A stretch of 64,000 nucleotides of DNA from VFZN01 sp963709325. GTDB lineage: Bacteria > Acidobacteriota > Vicinamibacteria > Vicinamibacterales > UBA2999. Position numbers and translations under genes: made by a program. The notes beneath the pieces are model-generated. The model saw only the letters and a list, made by a program, of their open reading frames with translations, searched no databases and was not told the origin of the DNA. Position 1 is the stretch's first letter. Every line of letters begins with the position of its first letter. Positions 8,563 through 17,686 of this stretch are shown piece by piece. Location of the stretch: assembly GCA_963709325.1 (NCBI GenBank), contig CAVPVV010000003.1:2852001-2916000 (forward strand). The letters are read 5' to 3'.

Positions 8563-9915
8563 TCAATGCCCGACGATACGGAGGTTGGTTGGCGCCGATG
8601 GCAATGTCGGCACTGTAGCGGTACAGGATGCATTGAGTCCCACGGAGCAGATACGGGCTCCCAGATCGGTGCCATCAGACGCGCCATTCTTACCTGGTCC
8701 GTCCAGAAGCGTGAAATCGCGACCGGAATAGTTCCTGAAGTTCGGAGTGCTAGACAGGGTGACCGTATTTCTCACGCTCGAAGGCGTTGCCGATGTGCTG
8801 AAAAACGCCCCCAATACGCGGATTGGCGCCGGAAACTGGGACGAGTAAATCAAATTGTGGTCCAGAACGGTCCGGCTTGCATCGACGGTCGCTACGTACG
8901 GATAGATGGCGACGCCGCGGAACTCGCTCCCGGTGAAATTAAAAATGAGATTGTCTTTGACGAGCGTGTCGACAGGACCCTGACATGTCGCAGTCTCCAA
9001 TCGCACCCCGAATCCATTGTCAACTAGCGTGTTGTGCAGCAGGCGATTCCTGTCGCTGTTGATCGCATCGCAGGTGCCACCCTCCTCGAAAACTTTGATA
9101 CCGCCGCCCGAGTTGTACACCAGATTGTTCTGGATCACGGAGTCATGCATCACCCATTGAATACCATTCTTGCTGACGTGATGGATTTTGTTGTTCTCGA
9201 CGCGCGATGTCATGGTGCCGGGGTTGTTGTGCTTGTAGAAGATGCCGTCAACGAGGTTCGAGATTTCGTTGTTTCTCAAGACGATGTTGCCAGCCCGGAA
9301 GATTTTGATCCCGGTGCCTTGGTCCTCCGAGAGTCCACCGAGGATGCGCCCCGAGATGATGTTGTTCTGAATCAAGACGTTGCTCGCGCCGGATGCATCG
9401 AGATAGACGGCCCCAACATTGTCCTCGGTGACGACATCCGTGATGATACAGTTCTGTACCGTGATGTCATGACTCGCGACGTCGTAGGCCACATGCACGT
9501 TGGACATCGATCCGCGACGAATAGATAGGGTATCCAGTGTGATGTAGTTCCGCCCATCGATCCAGAAGATGGGTTTGCGTCCGGACGAGCGGGTATACCC
9601 ACCGTCGACCACCGCCGTTTCCCCCGGGTAACCCTTGATAGTGATCGGATTGCCCGCGGTCCCCGAGGTTGCAAACCGGATCAGGCTTTCGGTATAGGTG
9701 CCACCACGAACGAGGGCTGTCTGTCCAGCCTGCAGCGTGGACGCTGCTTTTTGGACCGTTCGCCACGGGGCGGTGATAGATCCGGGGTTCGCGTCATTGC
9801 CGCTTGTCGACACGTAGTAGGTAGTACCTTGCGCCGAGATGAACGATTTGTTGGCGCTCGAGGCGACCATCAGCGCGACGATCGCTGCTATTGTGCGAAC
9901 TCTCATCACAATCAC
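8563..9915 (-). CDS. Secreted right-handed parallel beta-helix protein (pectate-lyase-like fold)
   Basis: A 450-residue protein with a signal peptide (IAAIVALMVASSANKSFISAQ). A DUF1565-like start follows (TYYVSTSGNDANPGS, PWRTVQKAASTLQAGQTALV, RGGTYTE), then many short beta-helix coils (for example SGASNVLIQNNIISGR and GNIVLRNNEISNLVDG). This fold is shared by polysaccharide lyases, epimerases and depolymerases, and catalytic residues cannot be assigned by eye. The protein ends in PSAPTNLRIVGH, which resembles the first strand of a fibronectin type III domain and nothing more. The next gene upstream ends the same way. In an EPS locus a role in cleaving or modifying the exported polymer is likely. 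Confidence 0.8.
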   Translation of the reverse strand: MIVMRVRTIAAIVALMVASSANKSFISAQGTTYYVSTSGNDANPGSITAPWRTVQKAASTLQAGQTALVRGGTYTESLIRFATSGTAGNPITIKGYPGETAVVDGGYTRSSGRKPIFWIDGRNYITLDTLSIRRGSMSNVHVAYDVASHDITVQNCIITDVVTEDNVGAVYLDASGASNVLIQNNIISGRILGGLSEDQGTGIKIFRAGNIVLRNNEISNLVDGIFYKHNNPGTMTSRVENNKIHHVSKNGIQWVMHDSVIQNNLVYNSGGGIKVFEEGGTCDAINSDRNRLLHNTLVDNGFGVRLETATCQGPVDTLVKDNLIFNFTGSEFRGVAIYPYVATVDASRTVLDHNLIYSSQFPAPIRVLGAFFSTSATPSSVRNTVTLSSTPNFRNYSGRDFTLLDGPGKNGASDGTDLGARICSVGLNASCTATVPTLPSAPTNLRIVGH

Positions 9916-10079
9916 CCGTCCTTCACTTGCTTGCGATACCGAATTGCGAAATCGGCAGCTGAGCGCTTGATGAATCGCCAGCCCCGTGCACCGCGCTCAC
10001 GTCTCAAACACAACGTCGAGGAGCAGGGCGAACGCTGCAGAAACCGTTGCTCCGGTAGACGTGGTTGACATCGACGCTG

Positions 10080-11021
10080 TCAATCAGCGCCAACAGTAAT
10101 TCGAAGATTCGTTGGTCGACCGGGCATGTTGCTCGCCGAGAGGCAGCCAATCGGTCGGGTCGAAATTACGATGTTGTCGATGAACCTGACGCGCGGGCCG
10201 GGCGCACCACGGTTCCAGAAGTTCTCGAAGGCAACGGCATTGATTCCGTAATCTTGCCAGGACCCCACCCAGTTGAGGCCGGACTTGGCAGCCTCGACCC
10301 TTCCATCGATACGCAGTTCAAAGAGCCCGTCGGAAAGACCGGGAGTATTGAGCTTGGCATGCGATTCGATGCAGTACCATCGATCGGCGTTGGCGGCCGC
10401 GAACACCTCCGTGGTTCCCCTGGACCAGCCGAGCCAACGCAGGTTGTCGAAGTCGTTGTACCGCGTGGTAACCAAATTGTTGTTGGCATCAATGCCTGAG
10501 GCGGGGTCGATGAGCAGGATGTCGCCATTGCCGTCTCCCCAGACGTGGGCAATCATCGCCTGCGCCCAAGACGACGACGCGAAGATGGTCGCTCGCGAGA
10601 GCTTATAGGGATTGCCAGACCAGCCTGGCGCCATCTTGAGATACTGGCGCCAATAAATTTCCCTGAAGTTCTGCGTTCCGTGACTCTGCGATCGAATCGG
10701 GTTTCGGCCGAACATCCGCTTGAATCCGCCCGCCTGCTCCTCACCTGTCTGCCACACCACTTGCAAGCCAGTAGAGTTACCGAACCCCACGCCTGCAACC
10801 GGCACGAACTCCCCGCCATTGGAATCGTAATCGTAATACTTCGTCCCGAGCGGCGTTCCGTCCTCGAAATCATCACACCAAATCACACCCGAATCCGGAG
10901 CCGAGCCTCCAGGGCAAGTCGGCTCAACCGCAAGGGTCGGCGACGTGGGCGAGGAGGCCACCACCATCACCGCTGTCGAAGCGAACACTGCGAGCAAACG
11001 CCAATGGCGACGTGACGACAT
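10080..11021 (-). CDS. Secreted beta-sandwich (lectin/lyase-like) protein
   Basis: A 313-residue exported protein with a signal peptide (LLAVFASTAVMVVASSPTSP, then TLAVEP). The mature part begins with a Cys-rich segment (EPTCPGG, GVIWCDDFEDGTPL). Aromatic-rich strands follow (FREIYWRQYLKMAPGWSGNP, RWYCIESHAKLNTPG, DGLFELRIDGRV, RFIDNIVI). This layout is that of concanavalin-like jelly-roll domains seen in LamG lectins and several polysaccharide lyases. I cannot name a family or catalytic residues. The C-terminus PGRPTNLRITVGAD matches the tail of the neighbouring beta-helix protein. The two genes are 164 bases apart on one strand and may act on the same polymer. Confidence 0.65.
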   Translation of the reverse strand: MSSRRHWRLLAVFASTAVMVVASSPTSPTLAVEPTCPGGSAPDSGVIWCDDFEDGTPLGTKYYDYDSNGGEFVPVAGVGFGNSTGLQVVWQTGEEQAGGFKRMFGRNPIRSQSHGTQNFREIYWRQYLKMAPGWSGNPYKLSRATIFASSSWAQAMIAHVWGDGNGDILLIDPASGIDANNNLVTTRYNDFDNLRWLGWSRGTTEVFAAANADRWYCIESHAKLNTPGLSDGLFELRIDGRVEAAKSGLNWVGSWQDYGINAVAFENFWNRGAPGPRVRFIDNIVISTRPIGCLSASNMPGRPTNLRITVGAD

Positions 11022-11198
11022 ATTCCTTGTATTCCTTCAAATCCTTCCGAACGATCCGGGATGCAGGCCGAGCCCATCCATGAAGCAAACATCGGGCCAT
11101 CTGCGTTCTGAGTGGAGGCCGCCAAAAGTTGAGGAGCTCTCGCGCCTCGCCCGCCCACAGGCGTCGAAAAAGCGTGCCTCACTGACGAAATCGAAAAG

Positions 11199-11804
11199 TC
11201 ACCGTCGCGACGGACCGAGGGGGAGGGTTTGTTCAACTGCGACCATGAATGCCGGCTTCTCGACGCTGACCTGCTTGACCATCTCCTCTCGTGTTGCATC
11301 ATCGAGGACGTTTATGTCGTATTGAGATTCTGGGAAGTCACGTCCTGGCAACGCGCGCAGTCTCCCTTCGTAAGCCTCCACTGACGAAATCTTTCGAGCC
11401 GGGTTCCCAGCCCAGAGTTCGCCAGCCGGCACTCGTGCGACTAGGACCGAGCCGGCCCCAAGGATGCTGCCATCACCCAACTCTGACCCGGGCAAGAGAA
11501 TGCTCCCGGCCCCCACGAACGCATTCTTCCCGACGCGAACAGCCTGAATCTTCGTCTTGCCAATCACCTTCAGCGTGCTCGCGTCGTGAGCGAGAATCGT
11601 GACATTTGGCCCGAAAACAGCGCCGTCCTCGATCGAAATCAGGTGGCAGTGTGAAGGGTCCAAGAAGAAACCATCATTCAGATAGACCCCTGTGCCCAAT
11701 CGCAGTCCACTGCGCACGAGACGAGAAACGTATCGGCGCCTACGAATGACGCGCAGCCAGCCTAACAAGCGGTCTCCTTTCCGGATCCGATGGGCCGCAA
11801 ACAA
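11199..11804 (-). CDS. Hexapeptide-repeat acyltransferase (WcaF/LacA-like)
   Basis: A 201-residue left-handed beta-helix protein. Hexapeptide turns run from about residue 40 to 140 (GTGVYLNDGFFLD, ISIEDGAVFGPNVTIL, VRVGKNAFVGAGSILLPGSE, LGDGSILGAGSVLV). The end AGELWAGNPARKISSVE is the classic C-terminus of sugar O-acetyltransferases. The catalytic His is probably in ILAHDAS. It likely acetylates a sugar of the EPS repeat unit with acetyl-CoA in the cytoplasm. It is the last gene of the long minus-strand EPS run, and 164 bases separate it from the glycosyltransferase upstream. Confidence 0.8.
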   Translation of the reverse strand: MFAAHRIRKGDRLLGWLRVIRRRRYVSRLVRSGLRLGTGVYLNDGFFLDPSHCHLISIEDGAVFGPNVTILAHDASTLKVIGKTKIQAVRVGKNAFVGAGSILLPGSELGDGSILGAGSVLVARVPAGELWAGNPARKISSVEAYEGRLRALPGRDFPESQYDINVLDDATREEMVKQVSVEKPAFMVAVEQTLPLGPSRR

Positions 11805-11968
11805 CGGATTCGTGCAATTTCTTCCGGATTGTGAAGTTTCTACCCGTCCCTGTCACGCTCGGTCCCGAATCCGTGTCGAGGGCCGAACAGACCTTGTGAC
11901 ACCGGCTACCTGCGTCCGGACTGCCGAAACCGTGCTGGAACGCGTTGGATCCAGCTCTACATTTCCGG

Positions 11969-13135
11969 TCAGGATGCGGGGGCCGCTGGCTTCCGGTCTG
12001 TGACGGTTTCGAGCATATCCCTGAATCTGTCCAGATAACCAGATTCGGAAAGGTGCTGGTTGACGTAGCCAAGCCCATTCCTGGCTAATCGAGCCGCATA
12101 ATCAGGGTCACCCATGACCTGCCGCATCTTGGCGGTGAGATCCGCTACATCGTCTGACCGGAACAGGAGCCCGTTATCCCCATGGCTGATCACGAACGGA
12201 ATGCCATCCACCGCGGAACCGATGACCGGCTTTTCGGAAGCCATCGCTTCAAGGATGACCCGACCCATGGCCTCGGTGCGCGACGGGAGAACGAAGAGTG
12301 AACACTCGGACATGAGCTTGATCACTTCCGGGTACTCAACCGGATCTCCGAAATGGACGCGATCGTTGCCGCTCGCTAACGACTCGAAAGGGGCCCGGTC
12401 GGGGCAGAAACCGAAGATCTTGAGCGACCATTCCGGAAACTCATCCCGCAATCCGTTGAATGCCTTGATCAGAACATCGACCCCCTTGAGCTTCCAGGGA
12501 TATCCGATGAACAGAGCGTATTTCTCCGCTGCCTTCACTCCGCGAAAACGGCGAACCGGCACGTAATCAGCAAACGAGTGCACCGAGCGAGGGTGCACCA
12601 TTGCCTCGAACGCTCGGAGCTGTTCGGCGTAGAGTAGCTTCACGCCATCTGCTTTCGAGACAACGTAGGGCAATACGTGCGAGACGTACAGCCACCGAAG
12701 CCGAGCCTTGAATCCGCGTTGGTTGCCCTCAAATCTAAATGCCGATTCGAACTGTCCTCTAATCTCGACGATTACTCGGGCACCGGTCAGATACCGCAAC
12801 GCTATCGCGATCAAACCAGAGACCAGTGGATCGGGAGCAAGGATGACGTCATACTTCTTCCTGAACCAATGCCGATAAGCCCCTGTTACCAGCGCAAACA
12901 CCGCAAATGCCGCGTTCCGAACGACCGTGGTCCGGCGGATTTTAGTTGGTAAATAAAGACCATGAAGCTCAAAGCGAGATAACCGAGCGCGATTGAACTC
13001 GCGATTATTCAAGACCGCGAAGATATCGCCCGAGTACAGAGTCGAAAGCAGAGCAAACTTGTCTTTCAGGGGGATCTGGTCAGGATAGTAAAATGGGCCC
13101 AGCGAGAGAAAGAGAAGCCGCTTTTCCATAGCCAT
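11969..13135 (-). CDS. GT4 family glycosyltransferase
   Basis: About 388 residues. The start is placed at ATG 13135 (MAMEKRLLFLSLGPFYYPDQ) or ATG 13129. A longer frame open to 13411 would overlap the upstream gene and adds sequence with no family character. GT-B features are DVILAPDPLVSGLIAIALR (acceptor side), KYALFIGYPWKLKGVDVLI (~200) and the donor site SLFVLPSRTEAMGRVILEAM with EAM and DGIPF. It should add one sugar to the lipid-linked EPS repeat unit at the inner face of the inner membrane. Specificity is not predictable. Confidence 0.8.
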   Translation of the reverse strand: MAMEKRLLFLSLGPFYYPDQIPLKDKFALLSTLYSGDIFAVLNNREFNRARLSRFELHGLYLPTKIRRTTVVRNAAFAVFALVTGAYRHWFRKKYDVILAPDPLVSGLIAIALRYLTGARVIVEIRGQFESAFRFEGNQRGFKARLRWLYVSHVLPYVVSKADGVKLLYAEQLRAFEAMVHPRSVHSFADYVPVRRFRGVKAAEKYALFIGYPWKLKGVDVLIKAFNGLRDEFPEWSLKIFGFCPDRAPFESLASGNDRVHFGDPVEYPEVIKLMSECSLFVLPSRTEAMGRVILEAMASEKPVIGSAVDGIPFVISHGDNGLLFRSDDVADLTAKMRQVMGDPDYAARLARNGLGYVNQHLSESGYLDRFRDMLETVTDRKPAAPAS

Positions 13136-13167
13136 CTGCTTCGTCTGATGCGTCGTGGGACCGACGT

Positions 13168-15264
13168 TCACGCGCGTCGCCGGCGGGCGCCAAATGCCAC
13201 AGTTCGGGCGGCAAGGGCGCCAAGGAGTGGCAGGACGAACAACCACTCTTCGGATAGATAATTCCTCAAGGTCCCGGGGGTATTCAGCCAACCATAGACG
13301 AAGGCCGCCAGGCACAAGACCACGATGGCCATCCCAACCGTTTGGGAGCAGGCCAGACCAGCCGCGCAAGCGGCAAGCATTATCAGAGAGAGAGTTATTA
13401 CGCTCCACCATGACAGGTGCTGCCGGACGATGTCGACCGCAAAGCTTGGCAGCGGGCCTGGCGCTTCATAAAGATCTGGGTAACCAAACTGGCTGATCGG
13501 GATGGTATCGGCCTGCGATTCGAAAGCTTTCAGCATTCGAATCTTCAAGCCAAGCTCATCATCGTGCATTAGTAGTAGGCGTTGTCTCGACGGCGTCAAG
13601 CCGTAGGTCGGCGAATCGTAGGGGATGAATGGCAACAGCCTGATGATGAACCGTAGCAATTTGCCGGGCGTCCGCTCAGCAACCAAGTAAGGGTTGTACT
13701 CAGATGCCAGAAGAAGGTCGATCTCTGGACTCGCACCGACCAGTTCGATCGCCAAGCGTCCCACCAGATCATGCTCCGAGTGTCCACCCTCCACCAGGGG
13801 TGCGATGATGCGGTCCGGCCGAATCGCGGCAATCAATTCGCGAAGGCGGGTCCGGGCGCTCGTAACCCGCTCCGCATTCCAGCCTTCGCGATCGGAAATG
13901 AAATCGAGGAAGACCAGGTCGACCGGCGCGGGTGCAAGCAGACGCCACGCTGATTTCGCCTCCCGAATCCGGATTTCAGCGAGGTTTGGGTTTGCATCCC
14001 TGGTCAGGTAGACAATGGTGGTAGCGCCGCCCAGTTTGGCATTCTGGATCGCAGCGCCGCCGGCCGTGATGACACAGTCGTCCTGATGGGGCGCGAGCAC
14101 CAGTAACCTTGCGGGTGCAACGAATCGAGTGCCGGCGATCGGCGCTTGTGCGGCCGCAAGGGCACCCAGGACGGCAAGATTCAATAGGCAGATCCCACCA
14201 ACAAGAGCAAAGGTCCGCGTCCCAAACCACCCGGCAAAAGGGCCCTTTCGCGAGTTACCTGTCTGCGTACGCGTTCCCTTTCGACGAAGACCGAATTGCG
14301 CCCCGTGAGTACACCGCCATCTTTCGGACCGTTGGTGGTGCCTGCCCTGGTTGATCTGAAACCCCTCCCAGCAGCGCCCGGCTACCGAGTACCTGAGAAA
14401 TTCCAGGTCGGGCGAGAAGATGACGACCTGCCTTTTTACGCCAGTGACTTCGAAGACCTGATGAGGCACGGCGGTGGCTTTTAAGATGTCAATAAAGAGC
14501 CGAATGGTCGTGATCTCGCCATAGCGGTCAGCATCGTCAAAGAGGACGATGAACGACTTATTGAGAATATCAGGAACAAACTCCAACCAACCTGCTCTTG
14601 ACCAGAGCGGCGTACCGCCAGGACCATCCACGAGTACCAGATCGAACTGTTTGCCGGCCAGATCGGCATCGGTCTTGTACCAGTCGGTTTCGACGAGCAC
14701 ATCAGTGCCGCGACATTTGAACTGCCGCTTGACCAACGGGGCGTACCGAAAATCGTGGCCTTGGCCGTTCCGCAAGACGTAGGGTCTCAACAGGCGGGTC
14801 CACTCTTCGTTGTGTTCCAGTGTCAGGATGTAGGCACTCGGGTTGGCTTCGAAGTAGAGGCTCAGGAGCTTCGTGGTCTGACCTGAGCCCAGCTCGAGGA
14901 TGGATTGAGGACGGCGGATCCGCAGATACTTCCAGAGCAGAAGCATTAACGACGGATTCGCGGCGGCTCCGTCCAAGTAGAAATCATCAAGCCGATGCCC
15001 GTTGGAATAAAGGTTGGCATACAGATTCATTTCATAATGCAAGTCATTCAGTTTCGCACTGGCTCGCAGCTGCAGCAACACGACCAGAATAAGGACGACC
15101 GCCAAATACATCAGCGCGCCCAGGACGGCCGCGTTCTCCAGACCTGAGATGGCGAACCACGTGACCAGTAGAATCATAGCCGGCAGAGAGGCAAGCAACA
15201 CTTCCTTCAACCGGCGTTGAGGACCAGCGATTGCCTCGCACCATAAGTTGATCAGTTTCGTCAT
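13168..15264 (-). CDS. Membrane-anchored SAM methyltransferase fused to PIG-L/LmbE deacetylase
   Basis: A 698-residue open frame with two catalytic modules. The N-terminus has two membrane helices (LLASLPAMILLVTWFAI and AALGALMYLAVVLILVVLLQ-like, ~20-65). A class I methyltransferase fold follows, with SILELGSGQTTKLLSLYF (~120) and FDLVLVDGPGG (~210). The C-terminal half is a PIG-L/LmbE deacetylase: LLVLAPHQDDCVITAGG with the AHxDD-like zinc motif (PHQDD, ~385) and the distal His in EGGHSEHDLVG (~480). It ends in two membrane helices. The linker (about residues 300-350) is unusually rich in Arg, Gln and His and looks like out-of-frame sequence, so two adjacent genes may have been joined by an indel. 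A methyltransferase plus N-deacetylase would tailor EPS sugars. Confidence 0.65.
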   Translation of the reverse strand: MTKLINLWCEAIAGPQRRLKEVLLASLPAMILLVTWFAISGLENAAVLGALMYLAVVLILVVLLQLRASAKLNDLHYEMNLYANLYSNGHRLDDFYLDGAAANPSLMLLLWKYLRIRRPQSILELGSGQTTKLLSLYFEANPSAYILTLEHNEEWTRLLRPYVLRNGQGHDFRYAPLVKRQFKCRGTDVLVETDWYKTDADLAGKQFDLVLVDGPGGTPLWSRAGWLEFVPDILNKSFIVLFDDADRYGEITTIRLFIDILKATAVPHQVFEVTGVKRQVVIFSPDLEFLRYSVAGRCWEGFQINQGRHHQRSERWRCTHGAQFGLRRKGTRTQTGNSRKGPFAGWFGTRTFALVGGICLLNLAVLGALAAAQAPIAGTRFVAPARLLVLAPHQDDCVITAGGAAIQNAKLGGATTIVYLTRDANPNLAEIRIREAKSAWRLLAPAPVDLVFLDFISDREGWNAERVTSARTRLRELIAAIRPDRIIAPLVEGGHSEHDLVGRLAIELVGASPEIDLLLASEYNPYLVAERTPGKLLRFIIRLLPFIPYDSPTYGLTPSRQRLLLMHDDELGLKIRMLKAFESQADTIPISQFGYPDLYEAPGPLPSFAVDIVRQHLSWWSVITLSLIMLAACAAGLACSQTVGMAIVVLCLAAFVYGWLNTPGTLRNYLSEEWLFVLPLLGALAARTVAFGARRRRA

Positions 15265-15384
15265 GCCGGCGGTCTCATCCCACTCAGACCAGAGGCCACG
15301 TCAATTAGGGCCATGGTGAGCCAATCGACAGCGCATCGCAGCCGATTCTTTGATACGCCGCGCCGGCTCGTGGCTCCCAGGAAA

Positions 15385-16542
15385 TTATGATGTGTAGTCG
15401 CGGCGATCGGTCAGCGGGTCGGGAACGCAAGCCGGGTCTCCGGCGGCCCCGTTATCGCTTCGACCGGCGCTGGCGCGCGGCACGCGCGGCCGAGCCAACG
15501 CCGCTTCGGTAAGCAGCTTTCCGCGGCGGTGAGCCTTGAAAATCATTATGAACAACGCGTCGAGGTCCGTCCGTTCGGTGACCCCAATTCGGTGCACCAG
15601 GACACCACCTGTGCCAGTGCCGCAGGCGTTAATACTAGCCGTCGCCATGACCTCATAACCGGCTTCCAGACAGACGTCAATCGCTTCTTGGTCGTAGGTT
15701 CCATTCGGGAAGCTGAAGATTGGCACGACCGCCAACCCATTCCTGCGAATCAAGGCAATGGATTCAGCGACTTCGACGCACTTCGCGGAACGGGAGAGAG
15801 GCGTAAAGATCGCGTGGTTCAGACCATGCGAACCAATCGAGATGCCTGCCGCGGCCATCTGCTCGACCTCGTCCCAGCTCATGACCGAACGGTCGGATCG
15901 TGGCGCGATGGCGAAATGATCCTCGAGCTGATCGAGAATGCCTTCGATCCGCGACAGCGGCAGCTTCTTGAGTTCGGCCAAAAGAGACTCATAAAGCGCG
16001 ATGCGCTCGCGGAGCGGTGCTGTAGGAGGGAACGAACTCCATGAACGAGTGGTCGGAGGCATCGGCAGGCCTCCGGTCGACGCGACGTACCTGATTAGTT
16101 CACCAGGGTTGGCCGTTTGCACGACGGTCGCAAGGCGGTCGAACCAAAAGGCGCGGTCCGTACCGACCATGCCGGCTGTGACGAATACCGTCGCCGGAGC
16201 GCTCAACCGACGGAGCAACGGCAGCGCGTACTCGCAATTGTCCCGCCATCCGTCATCAAACGTTATCGCAAAGGACGCGCGATCACGGCGCGGCGCGCGA
16301 ATCCATTGAAAGAGGTCGACATAGGACCATTGGGCCTGCAGCGTACGCAACAGATGCTCGAAGCGCTCCACCGAAATTGCCAGCCGATCGTTCCATGGCG
16401 AGATCTCATCAAGCGGCAATACACGATGAAACATAAGGACGATGCACGTCCCCTTGAGGTCTGCGATGCGAAAATAGACGTTCCTAAGGAACCACGCTGC
16501 TGCCTTCCTGGTGGCCAGTCTGGTGATGGTAGCTATTGGCAT
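15385..16542 (-). CDS. NodB-type polysaccharide deacetylase
   Basis: A 385-residue protein of carbohydrate esterase family 4. Motif 1 is SFAITFDDGWRDN (~93-105), with both Asp residues for metal and catalysis. Motif 2 is SIGSHGLNHAIFTPLS (~240), with the two His ligands. A further motif, FSFPNGTYD, follows near residue 285. The N-terminus GTCIVLMFHRVLPLDEISPW is also typical. There is no clear export signal, so it may act on lipid-linked intermediates or be membrane-associated. The last ~50 residues are a low-complexity Arg/Ala tail. It lies 3 bases after the OpgC-like acyltransferase and is surely in the same transcript. Confidence 0.85.
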   Translation of the reverse strand: MPIATITRLATRKAAAWFLRNVYFRIADLKGTCIVLMFHRVLPLDEISPWNDRLAISVERFEHLLRTLQAQWSYVDLFQWIRAPRRDRASFAITFDDGWRDNCEYALPLLRRLSAPATVFVTAGMVGTDRAFWFDRLATVVQTANPGELIRYVASTGGLPMPPTTRSWSSFPPTAPLRERIALYESLLAELKKLPLSRIEGILDQLEDHFAIAPRSDRSVMSWDEVEQMAAAGISIGSHGLNHAIFTPLSRSAKCVEVAESIALIRRNGLAVVPIFSFPNGTYDQEAIDVCLEAGYEVMATASINACGTGTGGVLVHRIGVTERTDLDALFIMIFKAHRRGKLLTEAALARPRVPRASAGRSDNGAAGDPACVPDPLTDRRDYTS

Positions 16543-16545
16543 CGA

Positions 16546-17670
16546 TCACCTGAACAGTAAGTGGAGGGCCTTCAATGGGCGTGTTGACAACGTCTGCTGA
16601 CGGTCGAAGTGACAGGCGACTCGATAGGACACGATGAAGTTGACAACGATCAGCGCGTAGACGAGCAACACAGACGCGTTGAGCCTCAGGAAGATGACGT
16701 CGGCAGCCTTCGCGAAGCAAACGTGGATTGCAAAGAGCAGGAGGCTATTCCGGCCGAAGGCGCTCAACGTCGACACCAAGCGTGTCGAAGCTAAGTATGT
16801 CCACGACGCTGCGGTCAGAGAAAGCGCAATCGAAACGAGCGCCAGACCATTGATGAGCCCACCCACCGATAGCGGGAAGCGATTGACATCGAGGAACGGA
16901 GCGACCTCTTGGATGAAGAGTCCTGCGTGCCTGCTGTGCTTGAGGACGACGGCCAGACCGAGTAACGACCAGGCAGTGATGTGGAAGGCCTTGAGGCTGA
17001 TTGGAAGCGAGTGGTCATTCCTGGAATACAGCGCGCCGCACCAGAACCCCAAAACGAAATATATCTGCCACAAGAGAAACGGAAAGACCGCGTCACCGCG
17101 CAAGCCCGGACTCAGCTGAGCAATCCAGAACGCCGCTGCGCTCGCGATCAGGGCGTAAGATTCCCAACGTCGTCGTGCCATCCACAGGAGAGCGGGACTC
17201 ATTGCAGACGTTAGAACGAACAGCGGCAGTATGTGAAGCAGACCGACCTGATTCTCGAACAGAAAGGATTGACGAAGAAATAACAGGCCTGCCGGATCGT
17301 CGGAGTGAGACGTGACGAGAAGGAAATGAGGATAACTAACCAGCAGGACGAGGATGTACTGGACAATGAGTAGCTTGCAAGCCCGACCCAACAGACGGTT
17401 TGTGGTCTCGGACGGCTCGCGGGCAAACCGGCTGACGAAGTGCTGAGCGGTGACAAAGCCAGATAATAGCAAGAATCCATCCATCGCTATATCAAGATAA
17501 TTGAGTAAGAGGCCGATTGGAGGCCAGAAAAACCGTGCGTAGTGGATCAAGAACATATCGACTATGACGGCGCCGCGAAGGAAATCGATGTAGGTGTCGC
17601 GATCTTGTCGAAGGCCAGACCTCTGCGGCTGGGTTGAGATGAGCGCGCTCATGTTCGCTCTGCTAGTCAC
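16546..17670 (-). CDS. OpgC/acyltransferase-3-like membrane protein
   Basis: A 374-residue polytopic protein with about ten hydrophobic helices. The first segment RDTYIDFLRGAVIVDMFLIHYA carries the FLRG motif and His of OpgC/acyltransferase-3 enzymes. These transfer succinyl or acetyl groups onto glucans and exopolysaccharides across the inner membrane. The start is ATG 17670, and ATG 17652 (MSALISTQPQRS) is equally plausible. It is 16 bases after the O-antigen ligase gene and 3 bases before the deacetylase gene. With the hexapeptide acyltransferase and the SGNH proteins, it points to an acylated polymer. Confidence 0.8.
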   Translation of the reverse strand: MTSRANMSALISTQPQRSGLRQDRDTYIDFLRGAVIVDMFLIHYARFFWPPIGLLLNYLDIAMDGFLLLSGFVTAQHFVSRFAREPSETTNRLLGRACKLLIVQYILVLLVSYPHFLLVTSHSDDPAGLLFLRQSFLFENQVGLLHILPLFVLTSAMSPALLWMARRRWESYALIASAAAFWIAQLSPGLRGDAVFPFLLWQIYFVLGFWCGALYSRNDHSLPISLKAFHITAWSLLGLAVVLKHSRHAGLFIQEVAPFLDVNRFPLSVGGLINGLALVSIALSLTAASWTYLASTRLVSTLSAFGRNSLLLFAIHVCFAKAADVIFLRLNASVLLVYALIVVNFIVSYRVACHFDRQQTLSTRPLKALHLLFR

Positions 17671-17686
17671 GGAGCGTAGACATCGA

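Noticed and set aside
13136..13411. N-terminal extension of the GT4 gene to 13411
   Set aside because: It overlaps the upstream gene by about 240 bases and lacks family sequence; the GT-B domain begins at MEKRLLFLSLGP.
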